NCBI RefSeq assembly: GCF_022539505.1
Contig: NC_061514.1
Span: 343,216,644-343,280,643 of the forward strand
Direction of reading: 5' to 3'
Length of the DNA stretch: 64,000 bases
Source of the DNA: Lolium rigidum
Lineage: Eukaryota; Streptophyta; Magnoliopsida; Poales; Poaceae
Shown here: piece by piece, positions 46,028-57,635 of the stretch
Position numbering within the stretch: the stretch's first letter is position 1
Layout: the number at the start of each line of letters is the position of its first letter
Program-made: the position numbers and the translations under genes
The notes under the pieces: generated by a model
What the model saw: the letters and a program-made list of their open reading frames with translations, nothing else
Databases searched by the model: none
What the model was told of the DNA's origin: nothing

Positions 46028-47167
46028 CTGGCGTGAAACCGAGGCGACGGCAATTGATCAGCCATAAATAGAGATCGACGCGCGTGAAACCGAGGCGACG
46101 ACATTAACTCGTCGCGTGGAAGCTACGCGGTCGGCGAAGACTGACCGGCGGCATGCTTTTACAGCGCGCGGAAGACGATGTGATGAGAACGACGATTGGC
46201 CTCTCTCGCCGACAAGTTGGGGCCACCAGCCGCACGGTAAGTTTTCTCGGCGTTTCCCGCGCTTTCGTTTCGTCCGGAGTCCCCGAGCGCTCCCCGGGGG
46301 ACCGGGGATGGCCTGTGGTCCCGGGATGGATGAAAGCCCAAATCCAAATGAAAATGAGGTTCTGGGAACGCGATTGAACCGTTTTCATCCATCCAGATGA
46401 AAAAAACGTCCTAGAGATCTCGTCGGAAAAGACGGCTGGAGATACTCTTACCATCAGTGTGGATCAGCGGCTCCATGGCGGAGCAGGCCGACTCTCGCGC
46501 GCTGGCTTCAACTCTATAGGAGAGGACGGTAGAGTCCGGAACTGAACCCAACTATAGACGAAACAATACCAAACACGACATATAAAATTGGTCGCAGGAC
46601 TTAAGACGGTTGCCAGCGCGAGTTTTTATTTTTTTGGTTTTCCTACTGGTTTTTCTTATTCTTATACCGAGAGCGGGAGCAGCTAAGGGACGATGGGTTT
46701 TTGTTTTCCATCTAACGGAGAGGGACTTCGGTTTTCTTTGACTTACCATCCGAGTTTTTAATGTACGGACGCTATGCTGGTTTGGTTTTTCTGACATACC
46801 AAACATAGATTGGTTTTATTTAACCAAAGAGACAAAACAAGGCAAGGTAGGTTTTAACGAACTAGACTTGGAACGGGAGGAAGGTTTTTTTTACGTACTA
46901 AACTTTAGTTCGGTTTTTTTGATGGATGAAAATTTGTTCTGATTTTTTTGACCTACCAACACCACCAATCCGTAACTTATTAGTAGAAAACTAGCGATTT
47001 CAAAAAAGGAGCTTGCAAATCCGTTCAAATAAATCGCGTGACACAATCAAATCGAACATATGAATAGACATACCCACACATGATCTTAGGATGATGCATA
47101 AGTTTAGGAGAGAATTTTGCCATCGTACGTATATACCGTTGCTTCCCGAAGAGATAAACAGTTATGT
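46028..47167. other. Intergenic repetitive DNA
   Basis: 46040-46095 has a direct repeat of GCGTGAAACCGAGGCGACG. 46429-46448 (GGCTGGAGATACTCTTA) looks like the right end of a DNA element of the GAGCATCTCC type. 46550-46990 is a T-rich stretch with multiple GGTTTT repeats. The final part (46966-47123) recurs at the right window edge. Confidence 0.5.
46966..47123. repeat. Left copy of a segment repeated at 63855-64000
   Basis: AATAAATCGCGTGAC, CAATCAAATC, CACACATGATCTTAGGATG and GAGAATTTTGCC are shared in the same order and spacing with 63901-64000. The match starts weakly near 46966 and becomes strong from 47006. Confidence 0.85.
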
Positions 47168-47846
47168 GTGGAAGTGTAGGAAAGTTGAAATTCAGCAAGA
47201 AAGGTGCGTACAACCATTTCACCATTTGTGTACGTGTCCGGTCGGTCCACCTCCAACACAAGGACGTCGAGCATCTCGATCTCCTGTTCAATCATCGTTG
47301 GGGCGAAGTTGAATTTTCGGTCATCCGCCATGGCCGCCTGTCAGTCGTGGAAGACGCAGGCGACAAAGTCGTCTGAGTCGTCCTTGGCCTCCTTGTTGTG
47401 GTAGGCCAGCGTGTCGTTGTCGTCCTGTGGAGGCGCAGGAGGAGCCGGCGGCTGCCGTGTTCGACGACGAGGCGGCGGTGACCGCTCAAACGGGAAATCT
47501 CGGTCGTCGATGAAGCCCGCCACCCTCCTCGGATCCTCCTCGGTCTCGCGCCTGCTATGCCAGTTATTGGAGTCAACGGCGAACTGGGATCGATGCGGAC
47601 GTCCGGCGGCAGGTACCACCGATCTCAGCTCTCTGGCTCTCGCAGAGGCACAGGAGGGACAGGCACCCGGAGCTGGCTGAGCAGCCAGACGCCGCCAGGC
47701 AGGTGCACGTCCCGCCAGCGGTGGCACACCGTCCAGCTCTGGTGCATGAGCCGCGCCAGGTCGACGGGGAGTGGCACCCTATTCGGTCGCATCTCCTTCT
47801 TGATGCCACTGTTGGACGCCTCGGAGTCGTGCTTCTTCTTTCCCAT
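47168..47846 (-). pseudogene. Decayed member of a repetitive Triticeae-type gene family, unknown function
   Basis: Starts at ATG 47846 (MGKKKHDSEASNSGIKKEMR; VDLARLMHQSWTVCHRWRDV). The frame stops at 47625 but the expected continuation appears in other minus-strand frames: FIDDRDFPFERSPPPRRR and DNDTLAYHNKEAKDDSDDF (47341-47560), then MADDRKFNFAPTMIEQEIEM and NGEMVVRTFLAEFQLSYT (47168-47331). At least two frame changes are needed. The product is charged with a Pro-rich middle and has no catalytic motif that I recognise. From memory, similar proteins are numerous in wheat-group genomes and look transposon-associated. A terminus-like TTAGAGATGCTCTAAG at 48295-48310 may be the right end of the carrying element. 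Confidence 0.55.
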
Positions 47847-48321
47847 GGTGATGCGGTGGCATGCGGTGTTGCGGGTGGGAGTGGAGGTCGGTGGTGTGGG
47901 CGATGACAGGGATGATGCCGGTCTCCTTTTAAAGGCTGGGCGCACGCGGGACATGACACCATTGATGGCGGCGTAGAAGTTCAACCGCCGCCTGCCTCGC
48001 GTGCAGAAGAGGAAGCAGCGCTATTGATGGTGAAGGCTACGGCGCAGACGCTGAAGCGACAGCCACGGAAGTGATGCGTTTGAAACAGGCCTCTAGGTCG
48101 TTGACAGGCGGGCCCGTGAAAAAAGTTAGCGGTCACGCGACGGGACCGCGCAGCGTCCGCGAGACGCATCCGAGGCGCAAATATGTGACGCGTTTGCGTT
48201 TTCGCGAACGCCAATCACTATGTGTCGAGCCGTTAGACCTGGGTAGAGGCGCATTTTTGACCATGCGGGCTCCGCGCTCATTTCCGTCGTTCCGTTAGAG
48301 ATGCTCTAAGACTTACTCATA

Positions 48322-49420
48322 AGCTTGCAAGAAAAAGGGCTTATAATCCCGGTTGATAAAGGCTTATAATCCAGCGGATGCGACCAACCATTCGAGACTA
48401 AAGGCCCCCCCTTAGTCTCGGTTGTAAAAACAAAACGTGAATAAAGAGCCCGCCACATGGACTGCTGGCGCGCGTCGAGAAAATAACGACTAAAGGCTAT
48501 TTCGTTAAATTTTTTTAATCTATTTTTGATTTTCTAATTATGTTTTTCTCCCTCTTGTTTTCCTATTTTCTTTCTTCAGAATTTCTAGTATTTCAGTTAT
48601 TTGACTAATTTAGTTTTTAACTACACTTAATCTCTAACTATGCTTAATCTCTAGTTAAATTACTTACCCGCGGTCAAACTTCTCACTCGGTCACCCATCC
48701 TCCCGCTGCTCCAACACTAGCAAGCTTAACTTCCAAGTTCCTTCCCGTCCTGCTTCCAAAGGCTTCACGCGCATGTAGTTGATAGTAGTATCGTATCAAT
48801 CCAATTAACATGTTGGTCGATGTCACATTTTTTTATTATTTGAATTCCAAATAATTCTTTTAATAAACAAAACTAATGATATAATAAATCTTATAATTTT
48901 AAATATTAACTTATTTATTTTGAATTTTTTAATAATTTTCTAATTAAGTTTTTAATAAAAAAATTAACAAACCTGAAAATTTAAAAATCTTAAAATTGGC
49001 TAACTTTATGGTTAAGTAATAGTAATCTTTATGTAGGATGCAATTATGTAATTAAATTTTTTAAAAAATAATACTAAATTTCTGGGAAAAACTAAAATCT
49101 TCCTGCTTTCAAATCTAAAAAATAGCTAACCGGGTAAACCTTTAGTCCCGGTTGGTAAAGCGAACCGGGACTAAAGGGTAGACCTTTAGTCCCGGTTGGT
49201 AATACGAACCGGGACTAAAGGTTTTGCCCCGGAGGTAGCCTGCCACCACCCTTTTAGTCCCGGATCGTAGTACCAACCGGACTAAAGGTTCCAAATGAAC
49301 CAGGACAAAAGGCTTTCGAGAATGAACCAGGACCAATACCCTCCGTTAGTTCCAGTTTGTTTTTAAACCGAGACTATAACTCCTTGGGGTGCTGGACCAA
49401 AAGCCTGTTTTCTACTAGTG
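48322..49420. mobile_element. Short CACTA-type element without ORF, left of the array
   Basis: The right end is CACTAGTAGAAAACAGGC on the minus strand (ending at 49420); the left end near 48324 (CTTGCAAGAAAAAGGGC) looks like a decayed partner. Subterminal repeats of TTTAGTCCCGGTT / AACCGGGACTAAA occur at 49141-49300 and 48390-48425. The interior (48480-49110) is AT-rich and non-coding. At 49115-49140 it shares AGCTAACCGGGTAAACC with the array units but then lacks the spacer and ORF found there. Confidence 0.65.
49141..49222. repeat. Palindromic subterminal repeats of the CACTA terminus (example)
   Basis: TTTAGTCCCGGTT and AACCGGGACTAAA form two successive hairpin-capable pairs with 9-11 base loops; a third, larger one surrounds position 49255. 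Most array units keep this set (for example 50627-50708, 56562-56641, 59459-59540), whereas 60915-60945 and 62330-62345 have lost part or all of it. CACTA subterminal repeats are normally transposase-binding sites. Confidence 0.8.
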
Positions 49421-49646
49421 TCAGTTTAGCAGACACGCACGTAGTTTAAAAAATTGCGTTGACCATTATTTTGGTTAATAAAATATGAAACATATTCAAA
49501 AAATTATATCATTGGAAAGATTTTTTGCATACGAATCTAATGATATAGATTTTGTAGACTTAAAGTTTATATTTTATTGAACAAATTGATGGTCAAAGAT
49601 TATCTTAAACTGCGTGCGTGCCTATTAAATCTAGATGGAGGAAGTA
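49421..49646. mobile_element. Truncated MITE inside the array unit (first copy as example)
   Basis: The arms GTTTAACAGACACGCACGTAG (left; here with one change) and, inverted, GTTTAATAGGCACGCACGCAG (right) continue inward for about 60 bp each. The right end is complete (CTAGATGGAGGAAGTA, Stowaway-like), but the left end lacks the matching outer ~14 bp because the CACTA terminus starts there. The same truncation is seen in every unit of the array. Confidence 0.75.
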
Positions 49647-49954
49647 TGAAAAACGATCAAAGTAATAATTGCATAATATCGTGCAAAGTATAAAAAAGGC
49701 CATGAATTAATATGGACGGAAACACACAAAAACATGAATTACGACTTTGACCAAATTGACCTGAACAAGATTAGACCTCGACAAATTTGAACATAGTGGA
49801 ACATTCGACACTGCAACAGGAACACTCAGTTTTGGCATTTGCTCACAAATAATGACATGCCGTCACATACAACAAATTTGGGCTTGCACGCACTATATAC
49901 TATTGAAAGACATGACGACACACCAAAATATTACGACAACTTTTTTCTCTGAAG

Positions 49955-50275
49955 TCATAGCAAGAAAGACAACAAGGCCTGATCACTAAAGAAGGAGTAC
50001 ACTTCTTGCCACATCGGCAGTTCTCCCAGGTCCAGCAAGCTCACCGGCTCGGCGGCGGAGTGGTACTCAAGGTCCGACGATATTAGGTAGTCATCGTCAA
50101 GGATCCGCGGCGCAGCGGATGAGAGACCAAGGAACATGCAGTCTTCGTCCTCCGGCGGTACAATCACATCGGCAGTGCAGAATGGAAAGAACACGCCGCT
50201 GCCATCGCAGCACGTCTCCTCCTGGAGCAATCTGTCGGGCGAAAGATTCATAATCGAACTCAGGGTATCAGCCAT
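49955..50275 (-). CDS. Array ORF copy 1, intact (106 residues)
   Basis: Starts MADTLSSIMNLSPDRLLQEE and ends SDQALLSFLL with TGA. Acidic, rich in Leu, Asp, Glu and Ser; contains a Cys pair in EETCCDG and the segment ILDDDYLISSDLEYHSAAEP. No signal peptide, membrane segment or known motif is seen. The family is not recognised; the composition is reminiscent of an acidic regulatory region, but that is a guess. A second ATG (in CAATGGCGGTAAGC) lies 21 bp upstream in another frame. It reads away from the CACTA terminus that ends at 50910. Could be a captured fragment of a host gene. Confidence 0.6.
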   Translation of the reverse strand: MADTLSSIMNLSPDRLLQEETCCDGSGVFFPFCTADVIVPPEDEDCMFLGLSSAAPRILDDDYLISSDLEYHSAAEPVSLLDLGELPMWQEVYSFFSDQALLSFLL

Positions 50276-51446
50276 CTCATCGGGCTTACCGTCATTGAGA
50301 ATCTAAAAATTAGCTAATCGGGTAAACCTTGGTGAATTCGGATGTAACTTTTTCCCACGATCATTTTGATATATTATACGTTTTTTCCGATGTCGTATGC
50401 AAAAGGTAATGCCGTTTTACCTTTTTCAAAGTTTTTTTTTCAAAAAAGTCGAAATTCAAATTTGTTGATTTTCCTAATAGTAGGTTGTGTAGCATACAAG
50501 AATCTCAAAATATTTATTTTTTGATTTATTTTTATTATTTTCTTTTATATTGTACAGTGCTAAAAAAGGCGATCCACATGGGGTGGAGCCGTGGAGGTGC
50601 GTGGGGAGCCAAAAAACCAGAAAATCCTTTAGTCCCGGTTGGTAAAGCGAACTGGGACTAAAGGGTAGACCTTTAGTCCCGGTTGGTAATACGAACCGGG
50701 ACTAAAGGTTGTTGCCCCGGAGGCAGCCTGCCACTACCCTTTTAGTCCCAGGATCGTAGTACCTACCGGGACTAAAGGTTCCAAACGAACCGGGACAAAA
50801 GACTTTCGGGAATGAACCGGGACCAATACCCTCCATTAGTTTCAGTTTGTTTTTAAACCGGGACTATAGCTCCCAGGGGTGTTGGACCAAATGCATGTTT
50901 TCTACTAGTGTCGGTTTAACAGACACGCACGTAGTTTAAAAAATTGCGTTAACCATTATTTTGGTTAATAAAATATGAAACATATGTCAAAAAAATTATA
51001 TCATTGGAAAGATTTTTTGCATACGGATCTAATGATATAGATTTTGTAGACATAAAATTTATATTTTGTTGACCAAATTGATGATCAAAGTTTATCTTAA
51101 ACATCATGCGTGCCTATTAAACCTAGATGGAGGAAGTATGAAAAACGATCAAAGTAATAAATACATAATATCGTGCAAAGTATAAAAAAGGCCATGAATT
51201 AATATGGAAGGAAATACACAAAAACATGAATTACGACTTTGACCAAATTGGCCTGAACAAGATTAGACCTCGATAAATTCGAACATAGTGGAACATTCGA
51301 CACGGCCACAGGAACACTCACTTTTGGCGTTTGCTCACAAATAACCACATGGCGTCACATACAGCAAATTTGGGCTTGCACTCACTATATACTATTGAAA
51401 GACATGACGACACCCGAAAATATTTCGACAAAAAATTGCTCTGAAG

Positions 51447-51767
51447 TCATAGCAAGGGAGACAACAAGACCTGATCACTGGAGAAGGAGTCCACTTCTTG
51501 CCACATCGGCGGTTTTCCCAGGTCCAGCAAGCTCACCAGCTCGGCGGCGGAGTGGCACTCAAGGTCCGACGATATTAGATAGTCATCGTCAAGGATTCGC
51601 GGCGCAGCGAATGAGAAACCAAGGAACATGCAGTCTCCATCCTCCGGCGGTACAATCACATCGGCAGTGTAGAATGGAGAGAACACGCTGCTGCCATCGC
51701 AGCACGTCTCCTCTTGGAGCAATCTGTCGGACGAAAGATTCATAATCGAACTCAGGGGATCAGCCAT
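51447..51767 (-). CDS. Array ORF copy 2, intact (106 residues)
   Basis: Starts MADPLSSIMNLSSDRLLQEE, full length, ends SDQVLLSPLL. Compared with copy 1 it differs at well over ten residues (for example FYTADV for FCTADV, EDGDC for EDEDC, LECHS for LEYHS, GKPPMW for GELPMW). No frame damage. Confidence 0.6.
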   Translation of the reverse strand: MADPLSSIMNLSSDRLLQEETCCDGSSVFSPFYTADVIVPPEDGDCMFLGFSFAAPRILDDDYLISSDLECHSAAELVSLLDLGKPPMWQEVDSFSSDQVLLSPLL

Positions 51768-52870
51768 CTCATCGGGGTTACCACCATTGAGAATCTAAAA
51801 ATTAGTTAACCGGGTAAACGCTGGTGAATTCGGAAATAACTTTTTCCCACAATCATTTTGATATAGTATACGTTTTTTACGACGTCGTATGCAAAAGTTA
51901 ATGCCGTCTTACCTTTTTCTAAGCTTTTTTTGTAAAACAAGTCGAAATTTAAATTTGTTAATTTTTCCTAATAGTAGGTTGTGTAGCATACAAGAACCTC
52001 AAAAGATTTTATTTTTGAATTTTTTATCATTTTCTTTTATATTGTACAGTGCTAAAAAAAGGCGATCAGGGGGGTGGAGGTGAGTGGGATCCAAAAAACC
52101 GGAAAATCCTTTAGTCCTAGTTGGTAAAGAGAACCGGGACTAAAGGGTAGACCTAACACCACCCTTTTAGTCCCGGATCGTAGTACCAACCGGGACTAAA
52201 GGTTCCAAACGAACCGGGACAAAAGGCTTTCGAGAATGAACCGGGACCAATACCCTCCATTATTTTCGGTTTTTTTAAAAACCGGGACTATAGCTCCCAG
52301 GGGTGCTGGACCAAAGGCCTGTTTTCTACTAGTGTCGGTTTAACAGACACACACGTAGTTTAAAAAATTACGTTGACCATTATTTTGGTTAATAAAAATA
52401 TGAAACATATTTCAAAAAAATTATATCATTGGAAAGATTTTTTCCATACGAATCTAATGATATAGATTTTTTAGACATAAAATTTATATTTTGTTAACCA
52501 AATTGATGGTCAAAGTTTATCTTAAACTGCATGCATGCCTATTGAACCTAGATGTAGGAAGTATGAAAAATGATCAAAGTAATAATTGCATAATACCATG
52601 CAAAGTATAAAAAAGGCCATGAATTAATATGGAAGGAAACACACAAAAACATGAATTACGACTTTGACCAAATTGGCCTGAACAAGATCAGACCTCGGCA
52701 AATTCGAACATAGTGGAACACTCGACACGGCAACAGGAACATTCACTTTTGGCGTTTGCTCACAAATAATGACATACCGTCACATACAGAAAATTTGGGC
52801 TTGCACGCACTATATACTATTGAAAGACATGACGACACACGAAAATATTACAAAAAATTTTGCTCTGAAG

Positions 52871-53191
52871 TCATAGCAAGGCAGACAACAAGGCCTGATC
52901 ACTGAAGAAGGAGTCCACTTCTTGCCACATCGGCAATTCTCCCAGGTCCAGCAAGCTCACCGGCTAGGCGGCGGAGTGGTACTCAAGGTTCGACGATATT
53001 AGGTAGTCATCGTCAAGGATCCACGACGCAACGAATGAGACACTAGGGAACATGCAGTCTTCGTCCTGCAGCGGTACAGTCACATCGGCAGTGCAGAATG
53101 GAGAGAACACGCTGCTCCCGTCGCAGCACGTCTCCTCTTGGAGAAATGTGTCGGGCGAAAAATTCAAAATCGAACTAAGGGGATTAGCCAT
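52871..53191 (-). pseudogene. Array ORF copy 3, stop at codon 76
   Basis: Starts MANPLSSILNFSPDTFLQEE. The Glu codon after LEYHSAA is TAG, giving a 75-residue product; the frame beyond remains similar to the others. It also differs more than other copies in the middle (PSVSFVASW for PGLSFAAPR). The assembly gap lies about 100 bp upstream of its start. Confidence 0.7.
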
Positions 53192-53288
53192 CTCATCGGG
53201 CTTACCGCCATTGAGAATGTAAAAAAAGCTAACCGGGTAAACCCTGGTGAATTAAGATATAACTTTTTCCTACGATCATTTCGATATA

Positions 53289-53388
53289 NNNNNNNNNNNN
53301 NNNNNNNNNNNNNNNNNNNNNNNNNNNNNNNNNNNNNNNNNNNNNNNNNNNNNNNNNNNNNNNNNNNNNNNNNNNNNNNNNNNNNNNN
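53289..53388. other. Assembly gap (100 Ns) inside the array
   Basis: Exactly 100 Ns in the spacer of unit three. The sequence on both sides aligns to the spacer of other units with only a few bases missing, so the true gap in this unit may be tiny or may hide whole collapsed units. Confidence 0.95.
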
Positions 53389-54430
53389 ACGTCGTATACA
53401 AAAGTTAATGTTGTTTTACCTTTTTCTAAGTTTTTTTTGCAAAACAAGTCGAAATTTAAATTTGTTAATTTTTCCTAATAGTAGGTTGTGTAGCATTCAA
53501 GAATCTCAAAAGATTTTATTTTTGAATTTTTTATCATTTATTTTTATATTGTACAGAGCTAAAAAAAGGACGATCCACGGGGGGTGGAGGTGAGTGGGAA
53601 GCCAAAAAACCGGAAAATCCTTTAGTCCCGGTTGGTAAAGTGAACTGGGACTAAAGGGTAGACCTTTAGTCCTGCTTGGTAATACAAACCGGGACTAAAG
53701 GTTTTTGCCCCGGAGGCAGCCTAACAGCACCCTTTAAGTCCCGGATCGTAGTACCAACCGGGACTAAAGGCTCCAAACGAACCGGGACAAAAGGCTTTCG
53801 AGAAGGAACAAGGACCAATACCCTCCATTAGTTCCGGTTCGTTTGGACTATAGCTGCCAGGGGTGCTGGACCAAAGGCATGTTTTCTACTAGTGTCGGTT
53901 TAACAGACACACACGTAGTGTAAAAAATTGCATTAAACATTATTTTGGTTAATAAAATATGAAACATATTTCAAAAAAATTATATCATTGGAAAGATTTT
54001 TTGCATACGAATCTAATGATATAGATTTTTTAGATATAAAATTTATATTTTGTTGACCAAATTGATGGTCCAAGTTTATCTTAAACTGCGTGCGTGCCTA
54101 TTAAACCTAGATGGAGGAAGTATGAAAAACGATCAAGGTAATAACTGCATAATATCGTGCAAAGTATAAAAAAGGCCATGAATTAATATGGAAGGAAACA
54201 CACAAAAACATGAATTACGACTTTGACCAAATTGGCCTGAACAAGATCAGACCTTAGCAAATTCAAACATAGTGGAACATTCGACACGGCAACAGGAACA
54301 CTCACTTTTGGCGTTTGCTCACAAATAATGAAATATTGTCACATACAACAAATGTTGGTTTGCACGCACTATATACTATTGAAAGACATGACGACACACG
54401 CAAATATTACGACAAAAAATTGCTCTGAAG

Positions 54431-54751
54431 TCATAGCAAGGCAGACAACAAGGCCTGATCACTGAAGAAGGAGTCCACTTATTGCCACGTCGGCAGTTAT
54501 CCCAGGTCCAGCAAGCTCACCAGCTCGGCGGTGGAGTGGTACTCAAGATCCGATGATATTAGGTAATCATCGTCAAGGATACGTGGCGTAGCGAATGAGA
54601 GACCAGGGAACATGCAGTCTTCGCCCTCCGGCGGTACAATCACATCGGCAGTGCAGAATGGAGAGAACACGCCGCTGCCATCGCATCACGTCTCCTCTTG
54701 GAGCAATCTGTCGGGCGAAAGATTCATAATCGAACTCAGGGGATCAGCCAT
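54431..54751 (-). pseudogene. Array ORF copy 4, early stop at codon 22
   Basis: The ATG is kept (MADPLSSIMNLSPDR), but the first Cys codon of EETCCDG is TGA. Later TAA codons occur in the GELPMWQE region, including one directly after TGGCAA that is shared with copies 7 and 8. Total length stays 321 bp. Confidence 0.75.
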
Positions 54752-55907
54752 CTCATCGGGCTTACCGCCATTGAGAATCTAAAAATTAGCTAACCGGGTA
54801 AACCCTGGTGAATTCGGATGTAACTTTTTCCAACGATAATTTTGATATATTATACGTTTTTTTCCCGACGTCGTATGCAAAAGTTAATGCTGTTTTACCT
54901 TTTTCTAAGCTTTTTTTGCAAAAAAAGTCGAAATTCAAATTTGTTAATTTTTCCTACTAGTAGGTTGTGTAGCATACAAGAATCTCAAAATATTTTTTTT
55001 TGAATTTTTTTATCATTTTCTTTTATATTGTACATTGCTAAAAAAGGCGATCCATGGGAGTTTAGGTGCGTGGGGAGCCAAAAAACCGGGAAATCCTTTA
55101 GTCCCGGGTTGTAAAGCGAACCGGGACTAAAGGGTAGACCTTTAATCCCGGTTGCTAATACGAATCGGGACTAAAGGTTTTTTCCCCGGAGGCAGCCTGC
55201 CCCACCCTTTTAGTCCCGGATTGTAGTACCAACCGGTACTAAAGGTTCCAAACGAACCGGGACAAAAGGATTTCGAGAATGAACTGGGACCAATACCCTA
55301 GTTCCGGTTCAGTCTTAAACAGGGACTATAGCTCCCAGGGGTGCTGGACCAAAGGCGTGTTTTCTACTAGTGTCGGTTTAATAGACACGCACGTAGTTTG
55401 AAAAATTGCGCTGACCATTATTTTGGTTAATAAAATATGAAACATATGTCAAAAAGAAATATCATTGGAAAGATTTTTTGCATACGAATATAATGATATA
55501 GATTTTATAGATATAAAATTTATATTTTGTTGACCAAATTGATGGTCAAAGTTCATCTTAAACTGCGTGCGTGCCTATTAAACCTAGATGGAGGAAGTAT
55601 GAAAAACGATCAAAGTAATAATTGCATAATATCGTGCAAAGTATAAAAAAGGCTGTGAATTAATATGGAAGGAAACACATAAAAACATGAATTACGACTT
55701 TGACCAAATTGGCCTGAACAAGATCAGACCTTAGCAAATTCAAACATAGTGGAACATTCGACACGGCAACAGGAACACTCACTTTTTGCGTTTGCTCACA
55801 AATAATGACATGCCGGCACATACACCAAATTTGGGCTTGCACACACTATATACTATTGAAAGACATGACGACACACGCAAATATTACGACAAAAAATTGC
55901 TCTGAAG

Positions 55908-56217
55908 TCATAGCAAGGCAGACAACAAGGCCTGATCACTGAAGAAGGAGTCCACTTATTTGCCACGTCGGCAGTTCATCCCGAGTCCAGCAAAGCTCAC
56001 CGGCTCGGCGGTGGAGTGGTGCTCAAGATCCGATGATATTAGGTAATCATCGTCAAGGATCACGTGGCGCAGCAAATGAGAGACCATGGAACATGCAGCT
56101 CTTCCGGCGGTACAATCACATCGGTGCGGAATGGAGAGAACACGCCGTTGCCATCGCAACGTCTCCTCTTGAGCAGTCGGGCGAAAGATTCATAATCGAA
56201 CTCAGGGGATCAGCCAT
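55908..56217 (-). pseudogene. Array ORF copy 5, frameshifted
   Basis: Only 310 bp instead of 321. Small deletions occur around the EETCCDG segment and in the PPEDEDC segment, and there are extra bases in the GELPMWQ and LLDLG segments. The ATG is kept. It shares the TGGCAA(A)TAAGTGG variant with copies 4, 7 and 8. Confidence 0.75.
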
Positions 56218-57377
56218 CTCATCGGGCTTACCGCCATTGAGAATCTAAAAATCAGCTAACCGGGTAAACCCTGGTGAATTCGGATGTAACTTTTTCCCAC
56301 GATCATTTTGATATAGTATACGTTTTTTCCGACGTCGTTTGCAAAAGTTAATGCCGTTTTACCTTTTCTAAGCTTTTTTTGTAAAAAAAGTCGAAATTCA
56401 AATTTGTTAATTTTTCCTACTAGTAGGTTGTGTAGCATACAAGAATCTCAAAATATTTTTTTTTTTGAATTTTTGTATCATTTTCTTTTATATTGTACAT
56501 TGCTAAAAAAGGCTATCCATGGGAGTTGGAGGTGCGCGAGGAGCCAAAAAACCGGAAAATCCTTTAGTCCCGGTTGGTAAAGCGAACCGGGACTAAAGGG
56601 TAGACCTTTAATCCCGGTTGCTAATACGAATCGGGACTAAAGGTTTTTTCCCCGGAGGCAGCCTGCCCCACCCTTTTAGTCCCGGATTGTAGTACCAACC
56701 GGTACTAAAGGTTCCAAACGAACCGAGACAAAAGGCTTTCGAGAATGAACTGGGACCAATACCCTCCATTAGTTCCGGTTCGTTTTTAAACCGGGACTAT
56801 AGCTCCCAGTGGTGCTGGACCAAAGGACTGTTTTCTGCTAGTGTCGGTTTAACAGACACACACGTAGTTTAAAAAAATTGCGTTGACCATTATTTTGGTT
56901 AATAAAATATGAAACATATGTCAAAAATTATATCATTAGAAAGATTATTTGCATACGAATCTAATGATATAGATTTTATAGACATAAAATTTATATTTTG
57001 TTGACCAAATTGATGGTCAAAGTTCATCTTAAACTGCGTGCGTGCCTATTAAACCTAGATGGAGGAATTATGAAAAATATCAAAGTAATAATTTCATAAT
57101 ATCGTGCAAAGTATAAAAAAGGCTAAGAATTAATATGGAAGGAAACACATAAAAACATGAATTACGACGTTGACCAAATTGGCCTAAACAAGATCAGACC
57201 TCGGCAAATTTGAACATAGTGGAACATTCTACACGGCAACAGGAACACTCAGTTTTGGCGTTTGCTCACAAATAAGGATATGCCGTCACATACATCAAAT
57301 TTGGGCTTGCACGCACTATATACTAATGAAAGACATGACGACACACGAAAATATTACGACAAAAATTTGCTCTGAAG

Positions 57378-57635
57378 TCATAGCAAGGCAGACAACAAGG
57401 CCTAATCACTGAAGAAGGAGTCCGCTTCTAGCCACATCGGCAGTTCTCCCAGGTCCAGCAAAGCTCACCGGCTCGGCGGTGGAGTGGTGCTCAAGGTCCG
57501 ACGATATTAGGTAGTCATCGTCAAGGATCCGCGGCGCAGCAAATGAGAGACCATGGAACATGCAGTCTTCCAGGTCTCCTCTTGGAGCAATCTGTCGGGT
57601 GAAAGATTCATAATCGAACTCAGGGGATCAGCCAT
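57378..57635 (-). pseudogene. Array ORF copy 6, internal deletion
   Basis: About 63 bp shorter: the stretch from the Cys pair to the PPEDED segment is missing, and there is one extra base in the LLDLG region (CCAGCAAAGCTC on the plus strand). Start and stop positions are otherwise recognisable. Confidence 0.75.

Noticed and set aside
46104..46454. ORFs on both strands around 46.1-46.45 kb
   Set aside because: Short, overlapping on both strands, in a GC-rich repetitive stretch that ends in a DNA-element-like terminus; no domain.
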